This document shows positions 17,377-25,106 of a stretch of 64,000 bases of DNA, piece after piece. Both the position numbers and the translations under genes were made by a program. The DNA is taken from the NCBI GenBank assembly GCA_042090305.1, contig JBELJQ010000003.1, forward strand, positions 1 through 64,000, in the 5' to 3' direction. The notes beneath the pieces are model-generated. The model did not search any database, had not been told where the DNA came from, and saw only the letters and a list, made by a program, of their open reading frames with translations. Origin of the DNA: TMED13 sp042090305 (lineage in GTDB: Bacteria > Pseudomonadota > Alphaproteobacteria > Methylaequorales > Methylaequoraceae). The stretch's first letter is position 1, and every line of letters begins with the position of its first letter.

Positions 17377-19686
17377 TTAAATAGGGCCATTTATTTTAAA
17401 TTTTGACTTCTCATTTATTAGGGATATCGAAAATTGTGAATGTTTATTTAGCTTCTTAAAAAGATAATTAGAGCTAAAAAATTTATTTAATTGATTTGTC
17501 CGTATAAAGTGATTCTTAACTTCTTCTTCAGTAATTTTCATTAAAATATGTTCAGGTTCATACTTAAGAAGTGTGTCAAATATATTATCGCTACTTATAA
17601 AATTTTTTTTTTTTTTATTAATATTATTTTTTGGCAACAAACCACTTATATAGGAAACTTCCTTAAAAACAGTTTTTGCAAGATGCGTGTTCATAAATTG
17701 AATTTCACTAAATTTAAAATTAAAAAAACTATCTATGATTTTTTTAAATCTCTCACATTTAGAATCTAGATATAAACCAAAAGAATAATCATTTAAAACA
17801 TAACTACTAGGTAAAATTTTATTATAACTTAGATGGTCACTTATTAATTTTGATAATGTTTGATTTGTTTGACGGCCCAAAAAAGTATGAAAAAATAAAT
17901 ATTCCCCTTTTTCATAAGGAAAAAGTTCAATAAGAATGAGGTTTTTTTTGGGTATATCTGAATCTTCTTTCTGTTTAGTTAAAAATTTTTTTAGTTCATC
18001 TGGGAAATCATAATTATCCGACAGTATATCTAGAATTTCATCTGATAAATTTGCCCCAAATGATTGATTGCTTCCCAAATATACTGGAAATTTATCTGTT
18101 TTTTTTTTTAAACTTCTAACTTGGATCTGTTCTGATTCAATTGATATACATTTAACAGTAATTCCAGAAAAATTAAACACATCACCAGGCTTCAAAAAAT
18201 TAATAAAATTTTGATCAACATTTCCTAATAGTTTTTTACCATTCATTACTTTAATTAATTCTGAATCTATAATAGTCCCAATATTCATTAAAATATTTGT
18301 TCTAGTTTGATTATTACTAATAAAGTATTCACCTTTTTTTGTTTTAGTTAATTTCTTCCATCTATTATAGTTATTAAGAACATAGCCACCATCATAGATA
18401 AAATTAACTATTCTTAAAAATTTTTTGTACTCTAAATCTTTGTATGGATAGGCTTTCAATATTTCTTTGTAAATGGATTTACATTTAAAACCAAAATTAC
18501 ATGATAATGTAAGTAAATATTGACAAAGAACATCTTTTGCACCCTTTTTTTCTTTAATAATATCATATGTTCCTTTTTTTAATAAATTAATACATGCTTG
18601 TGTTTCAAAATATTCAAATTTATTGGTTGGAACAAGAAAAGCTTTTGAAGTACTGAAATACTTGTGATTAGATCTGCCAACTCTTTGGATAAGTTTATTA
18701 ATACTCTTTGGTGTTCCTATATGAATAATCTGATCGATATCCACCCAGTCAATTCCCATTTCCAAAGAGGATGTACAAATTATTGCATCTACTAAATTAT
18801 TTCTCATTTTTTGCTCAGCTTCAACTCTAACCTCTTTTGACAAAGAACCATGATGAATTACAATTTTTAAATCTTTATGATCAGAAAAAAGCTTCATAAA
18901 AAGAATTTCTGCTTGAGCCCTAGTATTAACAAAAATTATTGTTCTTTTTTTTTTTAGTAGCTTATAAATTTTATACGACATAAAATTACATGAATGACCA
19001 TAATCTGGAATATTTGATGAATATAAAATTCTTATATTAAACTTCTTTTTATATTTATTATTTATTATCTTTGTAGCACCAGATATTGAAAGCCATTTTG
19101 ATAAGTAATTTTGATTATTTACATTAGGAGAAGATGCTATTATTTTTAAATTATCATTTAAAGATATAATTTTTGTTAATAATAATGAAATATGATCACC
19201 TCTTTTGGTGTTAATAATTTCTGATAGTTCATCCACTATGAAGTAACTAATACTTTTAAAAAAAGTAACTGATTCTTTTTTTGTCATAAGTAATGCTAAT
19301 GACTCAGGTGTTGTTAGTAAAATATCAGGTTGATTGAAAAGCTGTTTGTTTTTAAAAGAATAGGATTCATCTCCTGTTCTTTTTTCTACAGTAATTTTTA
19401 AATTAAATCTTGCTAATAGTTCGATAAGATTTTTATGAATATCAGTTATCAAAGATTTTAGAGGTGCAACATAAATAATTTTTTTATCTAAACCATTTAA
19501 TTTATCCAGTATTATTGGAAGAAAAGTAGTAATCGTTTTGCCAGTTCCAGTATCTGAAAAAATCAAAAAACTTCTAAATTTATCAGTTTCTAAATTTTTA
19601 AGAAAGGCCTTTTGGTAATCATAAAGTTTCCATCCTTTTTCATCTAAGAAATGATTAAAATTTAATTTTTTTTGAAATTTTTTCAT
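17377..19686 (-). CDS. ligase-associated DNA damage response DEXH-box helicase (Lhr-like)
   Basis: This 769-residue superfamily 2 helicase has Walker A SDTGTGKT (about residues 44-51), a motif II VDELSEIINTKRGD (the DExH-like box and KRG extension of Lhr proteins), a TTPESLALL motif and the helicase C-terminal motifs TSSLEMGIDWVDIDQ and RVGRSNH. A winged-helix and C-terminal region follow. It is a little shorter than typical members (about 800 or more residues). It is divergent from the exonuclease gene across 36 bases and cotranscribed with the PdeM-like gene. The helicase probably remodels DNA in the repair process that the neighbouring exonuclease and ligase complete; this role is inferred. 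Confidence 0.9.
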   Translation of the reverse strand: MKKFQKKLNFNHFLDEKGWKLYDYQKAFLKNLETDKFRSFLIFSDTGTGKTITTFLPIILDKLNGLDKKIIYVAPLKSLITDIHKNLIELLARFNLKITVEKRTGDESYSFKNKQLFNQPDILLTTPESLALLMTKKESVTFFKSISYFIVDELSEIINTKRGDHISLLLTKIISLNDNLKIIASSPNVNNQNYLSKWLSISGATKIINNKYKKKFNIRILYSSNIPDYGHSCNFMSYKIYKLLKKKRTIIFVNTRAQAEILFMKLFSDHKDLKIVIHHGSLSKEVRVEAEQKMRNNLVDAIICTSSLEMGIDWVDIDQIIHIGTPKSINKLIQRVGRSNHKYFSTSKAFLVPTNKFEYFETQACINLLKKGTYDIIKEKKGAKDVLCQYLLTLSCNFGFKCKSIYKEILKAYPYKDLEYKKFLRIVNFIYDGGYVLNNYNRWKKLTKTKKGEYFISNNQTRTNILMNIGTIIDSELIKVMNGKKLLGNVDQNFINFLKPGDVFNFSGITVKCISIESEQIQVRSLKKKTDKFPVYLGSNQSFGANLSDEILDILSDNYDFPDELKKFLTKQKEDSDIPKKNLILIELFPYEKGEYLFFHTFLGRQTNQTLSKLISDHLSYNKILPSSYVLNDYSFGLYLDSKCERFKKIIDSFFNFKFSEIQFMNTHLAKTVFKEVSYISGLLPKNNINKKKKNFISSDNIFDTLLKYEPEHILMKITEEEVKNHFIRTNQLNKFFSSNYLFKKLNKHSQFSISLINEKSKFKINGPI

Positions 19687-19722
19687 TAAAAAAAAGATAA
19701 TAGTTAATATATTAATTTAGTC

Positions 19723-20733
19723 ATGATTACAGAAAATTCTAGCTTACTACAAAAAAAAAGAGAGGGATTATATTGTATTCCAGGAGATTTTTTTATTGAT
19801 CCACTTTTACCAGTTGATAAGGCATTAATTACACATGCGCACACAGATCATGCAAAGCCTAATAATAATCACGTTTTGGGGTTAATTGAAACTCTTGACG
19901 TAATGAAGATTAGATATGGAGTAAAGTACTCACAAAAGCCTCAAATTATTAAATATAATCAAACTTTAAGAATTGGAGATGTTTATGTTAAGTTTTTACC
20001 AGCAGGACACATATTAGGCAGTGCGCAAATTCTCATTACGTACAAAGGTTATAAAGTTTTAATTTCTGGTGATTATAAAAGAAGACCTGATAAAACATGC
20101 CTTGAATATGAGCCCACTAATTGTCATACTTTTATCACTGAAGCTACATTTGGATTACCTATTTTTAAACATCCAGATGATAAACTTGAAATAAACAAAT
20201 TAATAGAATCATTAAAAACACACAATAATTTCATCCATTTGATAGGCGTTTATGCCTTAGGGAAATGTCAAAGGGTTATTTCTCTTTTGAGAGAAAAAGG
20301 TTACGATGATGTTATCTATTTACATGGAGCCTTGTCTAAAATTACTGAATATTACATTTCAAAAAATATTAAACTAGGGAAAATAAAAAATATAAAAGAA
20401 CTTGATATATTTAATTGTAAAAACCAATTAATTTTATGTCCACCCTCGGCTTTAAATGATAGATGGTCTAGAAAATTTAAAAGAGTAATTAAAGGTTATG
20501 TATCCGGTTGGATGAATATAAAACAGAGAGTTAAACAAAAAAATATTGAACTTCCAATAATTATCTCCGATCATTCAGATTGGTTTGAGATTATCAATAC
20601 AGTTAGGGATAATAACCCCTCGGAGGTACTTATTACTCATGGTAGAGAGGAAGCACTAAATTATTATTTAAACTTAAATGGTTATAAATCTAAAGCTTTA
20701 AGTTTGCTAGGATTTGAGGATGAAGATGAATGA
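19723..20733 (+). CDS. ligase-associated DNA damage response exonuclease (MBL fold)
   Basis: The 336-residue protein belongs to the metallo-beta-lactamase/beta-CASP nuclease group. The metal-binding motif HAHTDHAKP lies near residues 38-46, with further ligand residues in LPAGHILGSAQ, ISGDYKRRPD and a C-terminal SDHSDWFE. The beginning GLYCIPGDFFIDPLLPVDKALITHAH is characteristic of the ligase-associated exonuclease family (related to SNM1/Artemis-type nucleases). It overlaps the ligase gene by 8 bases, or 20 if the TTG start is used. The pair stands divergently to the helicase and phosphoesterase. Confidence 0.91.
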   Translation: MITENSSLLQKKREGLYCIPGDFFIDPLLPVDKALITHAHTDHAKPNNNHVLGLIETLDVMKIRYGVKYSQKPQIIKYNQTLRIGDVYVKFLPAGHILGSAQILITYKGYKVLISGDYKRRPDKTCLEYEPTNCHTFITEATFGLPIFKHPDDKLEINKLIESLKTHNNFIHLIGVYALGKCQRVISLLREKGYDDVIYLHGALSKITEYYISKNIKLGKIKNIKELDIFNCKNQLILCPPSALNDRWSRKFKRVIKGYVSGWMNIKQRVKQKNIELPIIISDHSDWFEIINTVRDNNPSEVLITHGREEALNYYLNLNGYKSKALSLLGFEDEDE

Positions 20734-22294
20734 ATTTAGTCAATTGTTAGAAAATCTCCTAATAACTACTTCAAAGAAAAAAAAAATCAATTTAATAGTA
20801 AATTTTCTTCATGAATCAAATTTATCAACAAAATCCTGGGCTTTAACAATTTTAACGAACTCAATTAAAAATAAAAATATATACTACACAGATCTGAAAA
20901 AACTAATTAAAAAAAAAATCCCAGAACAACTTTTTGATTATTCATATGATTATGTTGGGGATTTAGCAGAAACTATTTCATTATTATGGCCAACCCAACA
21001 TTCTAATTACTCTTTTTCATTAGATTTATTTATGCAAGATTTTTATTTTTCTAATGATAAGAATTATTTAATAAATAAGCTTGAAGTAATATTTGATCGT
21101 TCCGGCCCGTCTATAATATTTGCAATTATAAAAATTTTAACTGGTAATTTTAGAGTTGGAGTTTCAAAAGGTTTAATCAGAGAATCTTTAATTAAGTATG
21201 GTTCAAGAAGTCCTGATGAAATTGATGAATATTGGCATGGATTCACTCAACCATTTAAAGATTTTTTTAAGTGGCTCGAGGGTGGTGAACTTCCTAAAAA
21301 TATAAAAAAAGAAAATTTATTTAATTCATTTATGTTAGCAAAACCTATAGATGACAAAATTTTAACTCAGGAACCAAAAGAATTTATAGCTGAATACAAG
21401 TGGGATGGAATTAGGGCTCAGATTAATACATCACAAAAGTTTAAAATATTTTCTAGAAATAGTGAGGATATTACCAATTCATTTCCTGAACTTATTATGA
21501 AAAATGATAATCACTATGTTTTAGACGGTGAGATAGTTATTAAAAAAGAAAATAAAATTTTATCATTTAATAATTTACAAAAAAGGATTAGAAGAAAGAA
21601 TGTATCGAAAAACCTTCTTGTAGATTATCCGGCTCATTTTATTGCCTATGATATTATTTATTTTAATGGAAAAAAATGCACAAACCTTAGTTTGTTAGAA
21701 AGAAAAAAATTATTAAATAAATTTTTTTCTTACTTTTCTAGTCGGAATTACTCATTATCACCAATCATACCTTTCTCTAATTGGGAATGTTTAGAATCAA
21801 TTAAATCAAACTCTCTTAACAATCATATTGAAGGTTTAATGGTCAAAAGATCATCTAGTTTATATGAGAAGGGAAGGGTTAGTAATTCTTGGTACAAATG
21901 GAAAAGAAAACCATTTATTATTGATTTCATCTTAATTTATGCCCAAAGAGGTCATGGTAAACGCTCTTCCTTTTATTCTGATTTTACTTTTGGGTGTTGG
22001 GTTGATAACGGTCTTAAAGAATTGGTACCTGTCGGTAAAGCTTACTCCGGGTTCACAAATGATGAATTAGATAAATTAGATAGATGGGTTAGAAGTAATA
22101 CAGTTGAAAAATTTGGTCCAGTTAGATCACTTAAACCCGGTTTAGTTATTGAAGTTGCTTTTGATAATATTAATTTTTCTGAAAGACACAAGTCTGGTGT
22201 AGCTTTAAGGTTTCCAAGATTTAATAGAATCCGATGGGATAAACCTATCGAAGATGTATGTATATTACAAGATATTAAAAGTCTAATAAATTAA
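20726..22294 (+). CDS. ATP-dependent DNA ligase (ligase-associated damage response type)
   Basis: This protein of about 522 residues has an N-terminal helical DNA-binding domain, a nucleotidyltransferase domain with the adenylated lysine in EYKWDGIRAQ (Lys225 from this start), and an OB-fold domain. Later motifs are DGEIV, EGLMVKR and WYKWKRKP. I place the start at the ATG at 20726, with GAGG six bases upstream; TTG at 20714 and ATG at 20720 are in-frame alternatives. The family seals nicks in a repair pathway separate from the NAD-dependent LigA. It is the last gene before the SOS promoter of umuD, so readthrough into umuDC is possible. Confidence 0.92.
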   Translation: MNEFSQLLENLLITTSKKKKINLIVNFLHESNLSTKSWALTILTNSIKNKNIYYTDLKKLIKKKIPEQLFDYSYDYVGDLAETISLLWPTQHSNYSFSLDLFMQDFYFSNDKNYLINKLEVIFDRSGPSIIFAIIKILTGNFRVGVSKGLIRESLIKYGSRSPDEIDEYWHGFTQPFKDFFKWLEGGELPKNIKKENLFNSFMLAKPIDDKILTQEPKEFIAEYKWDGIRAQINTSQKFKIFSRNSEDITNSFPELIMKNDNHYVLDGEIVIKKENKILSFNNLQKRIRRKNVSKNLLVDYPAHFIAYDIIYFNGKKCTNLSLLERKKLLNKFFSYFSSRNYSLSPIIPFSNWECLESIKSNSLNNHIEGLMVKRSSSLYEKGRVSNSWYKWKRKPFIIDFILIYAQRGHGKRSSFYSDFTFGCWVDNGLKELVPVGKAYSGFTNDELDKLDRWVRSNTVEKFGPVRSLKPGLVIEVAFDNINFSERHKSGVALRFPRFNRIRWDKPIEDVCILQDIKSLIN

Positions 22295-22295
22295 C

Positions 22296-22329
22296 TTGAA
22301 AGTTCTACTTATGTTCTTATAATGATTAT
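22296..22329 (+). promoter_or_regulatory. SOS (LexA) operator inside a sigma-70-type promoter for umuD
   Basis: Bases 22302-22316 read GTTC-TACTTAT-GTTC, an exact match to the alphaproteobacterial LexA box GTTC-N7-GTTC. It sits in the 16-base spacer between a TTGAAA -35 element (22296-22301) and a perfect TATAAT -10 element (22318-22323). Bound LexA would block RNA polymerase directly. The -10 ends only 6 bases before the umuD ATG, so transcription should begin at or next to the start codon and give a leaderless or nearly leaderless mRNA. I found no second GTTC-N7-GTTC in the short upstream regions of uvrA, ssb, recG or the ligase cluster. Confidence 0.88.
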
Positions 22330-22722
22330 ATGTTTAAAGAAAAATATATTTCAACCGTTTCCGCTGGTTTTCCTTCTCCTGCCGATAATTACATAGAAGA
22401 AAAACTAAATTTAAATAAGTACCTAATAAGAAATAAAGAATCTACTTTTTTTGTGAGAGTCTCTGGTAATTCAATGATTAATGTTGGTATATTTGATAAT
22501 GATATTTTAGTTGTTGATAGATCATTAACTCCAATAAAACAATCAATTGTGATTGCCTCGATAGAAGGTGAGCTTGTAGTAAAAAAATTAATTAAGGATA
22601 ATAAAAGTAGAGATTATTATTTAAAATCAGAAAATAGTGATTATCCTAACATAAAATTATCATCTCATTCAGATACAATGATATGGGGGGTGGTTACATA
22701 TACAATTCATAAGTTAATTTAG
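22330..22722 (+). CDS. umuD: SOS mutagenesis protein UmuD
   Basis: The 130-residue S24-family protein shows the self-cleavage site Ala12-Gly13 in SAGFPSPADNYIEE, the nucleophile Ser48 in VSGNSMINVGI and the general-base Lys85 in GELVVKKL. Cleavage assisted by RecA filaments converts UmuD into the active form that joins UmuC as polymerase V. The N-terminal arm before the cleavage site is about 12 residues, shorter than the 24 of E. coli. umuC follows 15 bases later. A LexA box lies in the promoter. A free-standing LexA would carry an N-terminal DNA-binding domain, which is absent here. Confidence 0.94.
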   Translation: MFKEKYISTVSAGFPSPADNYIEEKLNLNKYLIRNKESTFFVRVSGNSMINVGIFDNDILVVDRSLTPIKQSIVIASIEGELVVKKLIKDNKSRDYYLKSENSDYPNIKLSSHSDTMIWGVVTYTIHKLI

Positions 22723-22737
22723 TAAATAATTTAAGAT

Positions 22738-24051
22738 ATGATTGCTCTACTTGATTGTAATAATTTTTATGTTTCTTGTGAAAGGTTATTTAATCCTAAA
22801 TTAAGCAATAAACCTGTTGTAGTATTATCAAACAATGATGGATGCGTTATATCCAGGTCTGATGAAGCAAAAAAAATAGGTATAAAAATGGGAGAACCTT
22901 TTTTTAAAATTAAAAAAACTGCAAAAGATTTAAAGGTTGAAATATTATCATCAAATTATTCCTTATATGCCGATATATCAGAACGAATTATGAGTATACT
23001 AAAAAAAAAATTTTCAGATGTTGAGGTTTATTCTATAGATGAAGCATTCTTTGGCTTAAACTATATTGATAAAAGAGAAATTATCTGTTTTGAACTAGCA
23101 AATAAAATACTCAAATGGACAGGTATTCCAGTAAGCATTGGTATTGCTAAAACAAAGACTCTTGCCAAAATTACTAATAGAGTAATAAAAAAAAAAAATA
23201 ACTATAAAAATATTAAGATCAGGTACCCCAACGTTCTAGAAATAAATTCTGATAATGAGTTAGATTATATATTAGAGAATACTCAAGTTATTGATGTTTG
23301 GGGAGTAGGGAGGAAGTTATCAATCTTTTTAGTTAATAATAATATAAAGAATGCATTAAGATTAAAAAACTCTAATGAAAGTTTTATAAAAAAAGAAAAA
23401 GGTATATTGATGAAGAAAACAATCTACGAACTAAGAAAAATAAAATGTTATAGTATAGAAAAAGAAACTTGCTACAAAAAATCAATTTGCGTGTCACGAT
23501 CATTTGGAAATAAAATTTATGAATATGAGCAACTAGAGAAAGCATTAAATGTATACGTCCATAAAGCTGTATTAAAACTAATTAAAAATAAATCATTTTG
23601 TAGAGAAATCACAATTTTCATAAAAACCTCTAAATATAATAAAAAACCATATTCCAATTCTAAAACTTATAATTTACTTGAAGCAACTTCAGATTTAAGA
23701 ATTATCTGGCAAGCGGCGAGAGATATGTTAAAATACATATTCTTAAATTCTTTAGCTTATAACAAAGCAGGTGTTATTCTATCAGATTTCTCGGTTAAAG
23801 AAGAAACTCAACAATCATTGATAAATAATGATTTATATTATCCAAAAAATAATCAAATGAAAATAATGAAAATATTCGAAGATATAAATTCAAGATTTGG
23901 AGAAGGAAAATTAAGGTTATCTAGCAATTCTGAACATTCGTTATTTTATTCTAAAAATACAGACAAATCAAAATGGCAAATGAAATCTGATTATCGTTCT
24001 GCTTGCTATACTACGAATTGGTATGATATACCAAAGGTCAAAGTGAAGTAA
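22738..24051 (+). CDS. umuC: translesion DNA polymerase V catalytic subunit UmuC
   Basis: This 437-residue Y-family polymerase starts with IALLDCNNFYVSCERLFNP, containing the first catalytic aspartate, and has NNDGCVISRSDEAK and the catalytic pair in YSIDEAFFGL. The thumb (helix-hairpin) includes VWGVGRKLS, and the little-finger domain follows. The length is close to E. coli UmuC (422). The C-terminal part has the WQMKSDYRSACYTTNW segment common to UmuC proteins. It copies past lesions at the cost of mutation. It is in an operon with umuD and the small gene that follows, under the SOS promoter. Confidence 0.94.
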   Translation: MIALLDCNNFYVSCERLFNPKLSNKPVVVLSNNDGCVISRSDEAKKIGIKMGEPFFKIKKTAKDLKVEILSSNYSLYADISERIMSILKKKFSDVEVYSIDEAFFGLNYIDKREIICFELANKILKWTGIPVSIGIAKTKTLAKITNRVIKKKNNYKNIKIRYPNVLEINSDNELDYILENTQVIDVWGVGRKLSIFLVNNNIKNALRLKNSNESFIKKEKGILMKKTIYELRKIKCYSIEKETCYKKSICVSRSFGNKIYEYEQLEKALNVYVHKAVLKLIKNKSFCREITIFIKTSKYNKKPYSNSKTYNLLEATSDLRIIWQAARDMLKYIFLNSLAYNKAGVILSDFSVKEETQQSLINNDLYYPKNNQMKIMKIFEDINSRFGEGKLRLSSNSEHSLFYSKNTDKSKWQMKSDYRSACYTTNWYDIPKVKVK

Positions 24052-24054
24052 ATA

Positions 24055-24270
24055 ATGGATGAAAAACAACAAAAAAAAATAGCTTCATCTATAGTTTTAA
24101 AAGCAAGAGCAGAGTGCAGAGAAAAGAAAATAGATTCTTACGTAACCATAGGTGCATTTATAGATGAAATAATAAGGGAACTGCTTACTTTAAACTCAGA
24201 TGAGAAAGTAGCGAGTTTTCTAGAAAGTTTAGCCAAAAAAGTAAGGAGTGGGGTATATAGAAAGAAGTAA
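24055..24270 (+). CDS. small unknown protein in the umuDC operon
   Basis: A 71-residue ORF begins 3 bases after the umuC stop and ends at the stop of the convergent gene. It is rich in lysine, arginine and glutamate (MDEKQQKKIASSIVLKAR at the start, VRSGVYRKK at the end), predicted mostly helical, with no signal peptide or membrane segment. I do not recognise the family. Tight spacing suggests cotranscription with umuDC and therefore SOS induction. It could be an accessory of the polymerase or just a small conserved gene placed there; nothing in the sequence decides this. Confidence 0.65.
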   Translation: MDEKQQKKIASSIVLKARAECREKKIDSYVTIGAFIDEIIRELLTLNSDEKVASFLESLAKKVRSGVYRKK

Positions 24271-24669
24271 TCATTGAGAATATTTATTGATTAACCTATC
24301 TAATACTTCATAGCGGGGTTCATCGTTCTTTATTTTTTTTAATAAATTCTTAGCCTTGGGTGACAATTTTTTTTTGTGAAATAAGTGATAGTCTGATTTT
24401 AAACTTTGAGAGAGTACACCTTTCTTATTTTTTGAATATCGATCAGAAAGTTTATAAAAAGTATTCATTGATCTATGTGAGACATTTTTTAAAACTTTTA
24501 ATTTAGTATTTTTAGGATAAGCACTATCTAAAGCCCTAACTTCTACTAAGCCATTTACAACGTATTTTTTTAACAATTCATAAGCTTGAAATGAAATGAT
24601 GTTCTTTTGCTTAAAAGAAGATTTATTTATTTGTCTTTTTGCTTTATTATATAGTTTGAATAAAACCAT
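24271..24669 (-). CDS. hypothetical basic protein
   Basis: This 132-residue ORF has a very high lysine content and no membrane segment. I see no enzyme motif. Its middle part (LKVLKNVSHRSMNTFYKLSDRYSKNKKG) is basic and could bind nucleic acid, but this is only inferred from charge. The stop is directly adjacent to the stop of the small umuDC-linked gene. The start is ATG at 24669, 49 bases before the divergent membrane protein gene. It is not ribosomal protein S20 or another ribosomal protein as far as I can judge. Confidence 0.5.
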   Translation of the reverse strand: MVLFKLYNKAKRQINKSSFKQKNIISFQAYELLKKYVVNGLVEVRALDSAYPKNTKLKVLKNVSHRSMNTFYKLSDRYSKNKKGVLSQSLKSDYHLFHKKKLSPKAKNLLKKIKNDEPRYEVLDRLINKYSQ

Positions 24670-24718
24670 TTAATCAATATACTGTATTTAAAATAATAAT
24701 CAACCACAATATATAGAT

Positions 24719-25096
24719 ATGATAGAAGAAAGAATTAAATATTATTTAGAGAAGTTCAATCTAGACCAATTTATGATTTACTTTGATAATACAATTCATT
24801 TATTTTTAATGTTCGGATTTCTTTTTGTTTGCTTATTTTTCCTGTTTATTTTTCTTTTTAAAAGTAAAAGAAAAACTATTACCAAAAACACTGATATAAA
24901 ACCAAATCTAGAGGAAATTATAAATAAAAAAGAAATAAAAATTAATGATGATAATGAATTTGTAGATGTTCTTGTCGCAATTGAGGAAGAAATGTTAGCT
25001 GTCAGAGAGCTTTATGTAGGAGGTTACATTAGCAAAGGTGTGTATATTTCTGAGACAGATAGATTGTATGAAAAAGCTAGAGTCTTTGGTCTTTAG
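24719..25096 (+). CDS. small membrane-anchored protein with SHOCT-like C-terminus
   Basis: The 125-residue protein has one clear membrane segment (about residues 22-47, rich in Phe and Leu), followed by a lysine-rich linker and an acidic region. The C-terminal 35 residues (EEEMLAVRELYVGGYISKGV and onwards) resemble a short C-terminal SHOCT-type helical hairpin, which often mediates oligomerisation. The function is unknown. It converges on uvrA with 10 bases between the stops. Confidence 0.55.
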   Translation: MIEERIKYYLEKFNLDQFMIYFDNTIHLFLMFGFLFVCLFFLFIFLFKSKRKTITKNTDIKPNLEEIINKKEIKINDDNEFVDVLVAIEEEMLAVRELYVGGYISKGVYISETDRLYEKARVFGL

Positions 25097-25106
25097 ATTT
25101 AATAAC

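Noticed and set aside
24271..24669. Ribosomal protein identity for the basic 132-residue ORF
   Set aside because: Charge is similar but no ribosomal protein motif matches, so it is left as unknown.
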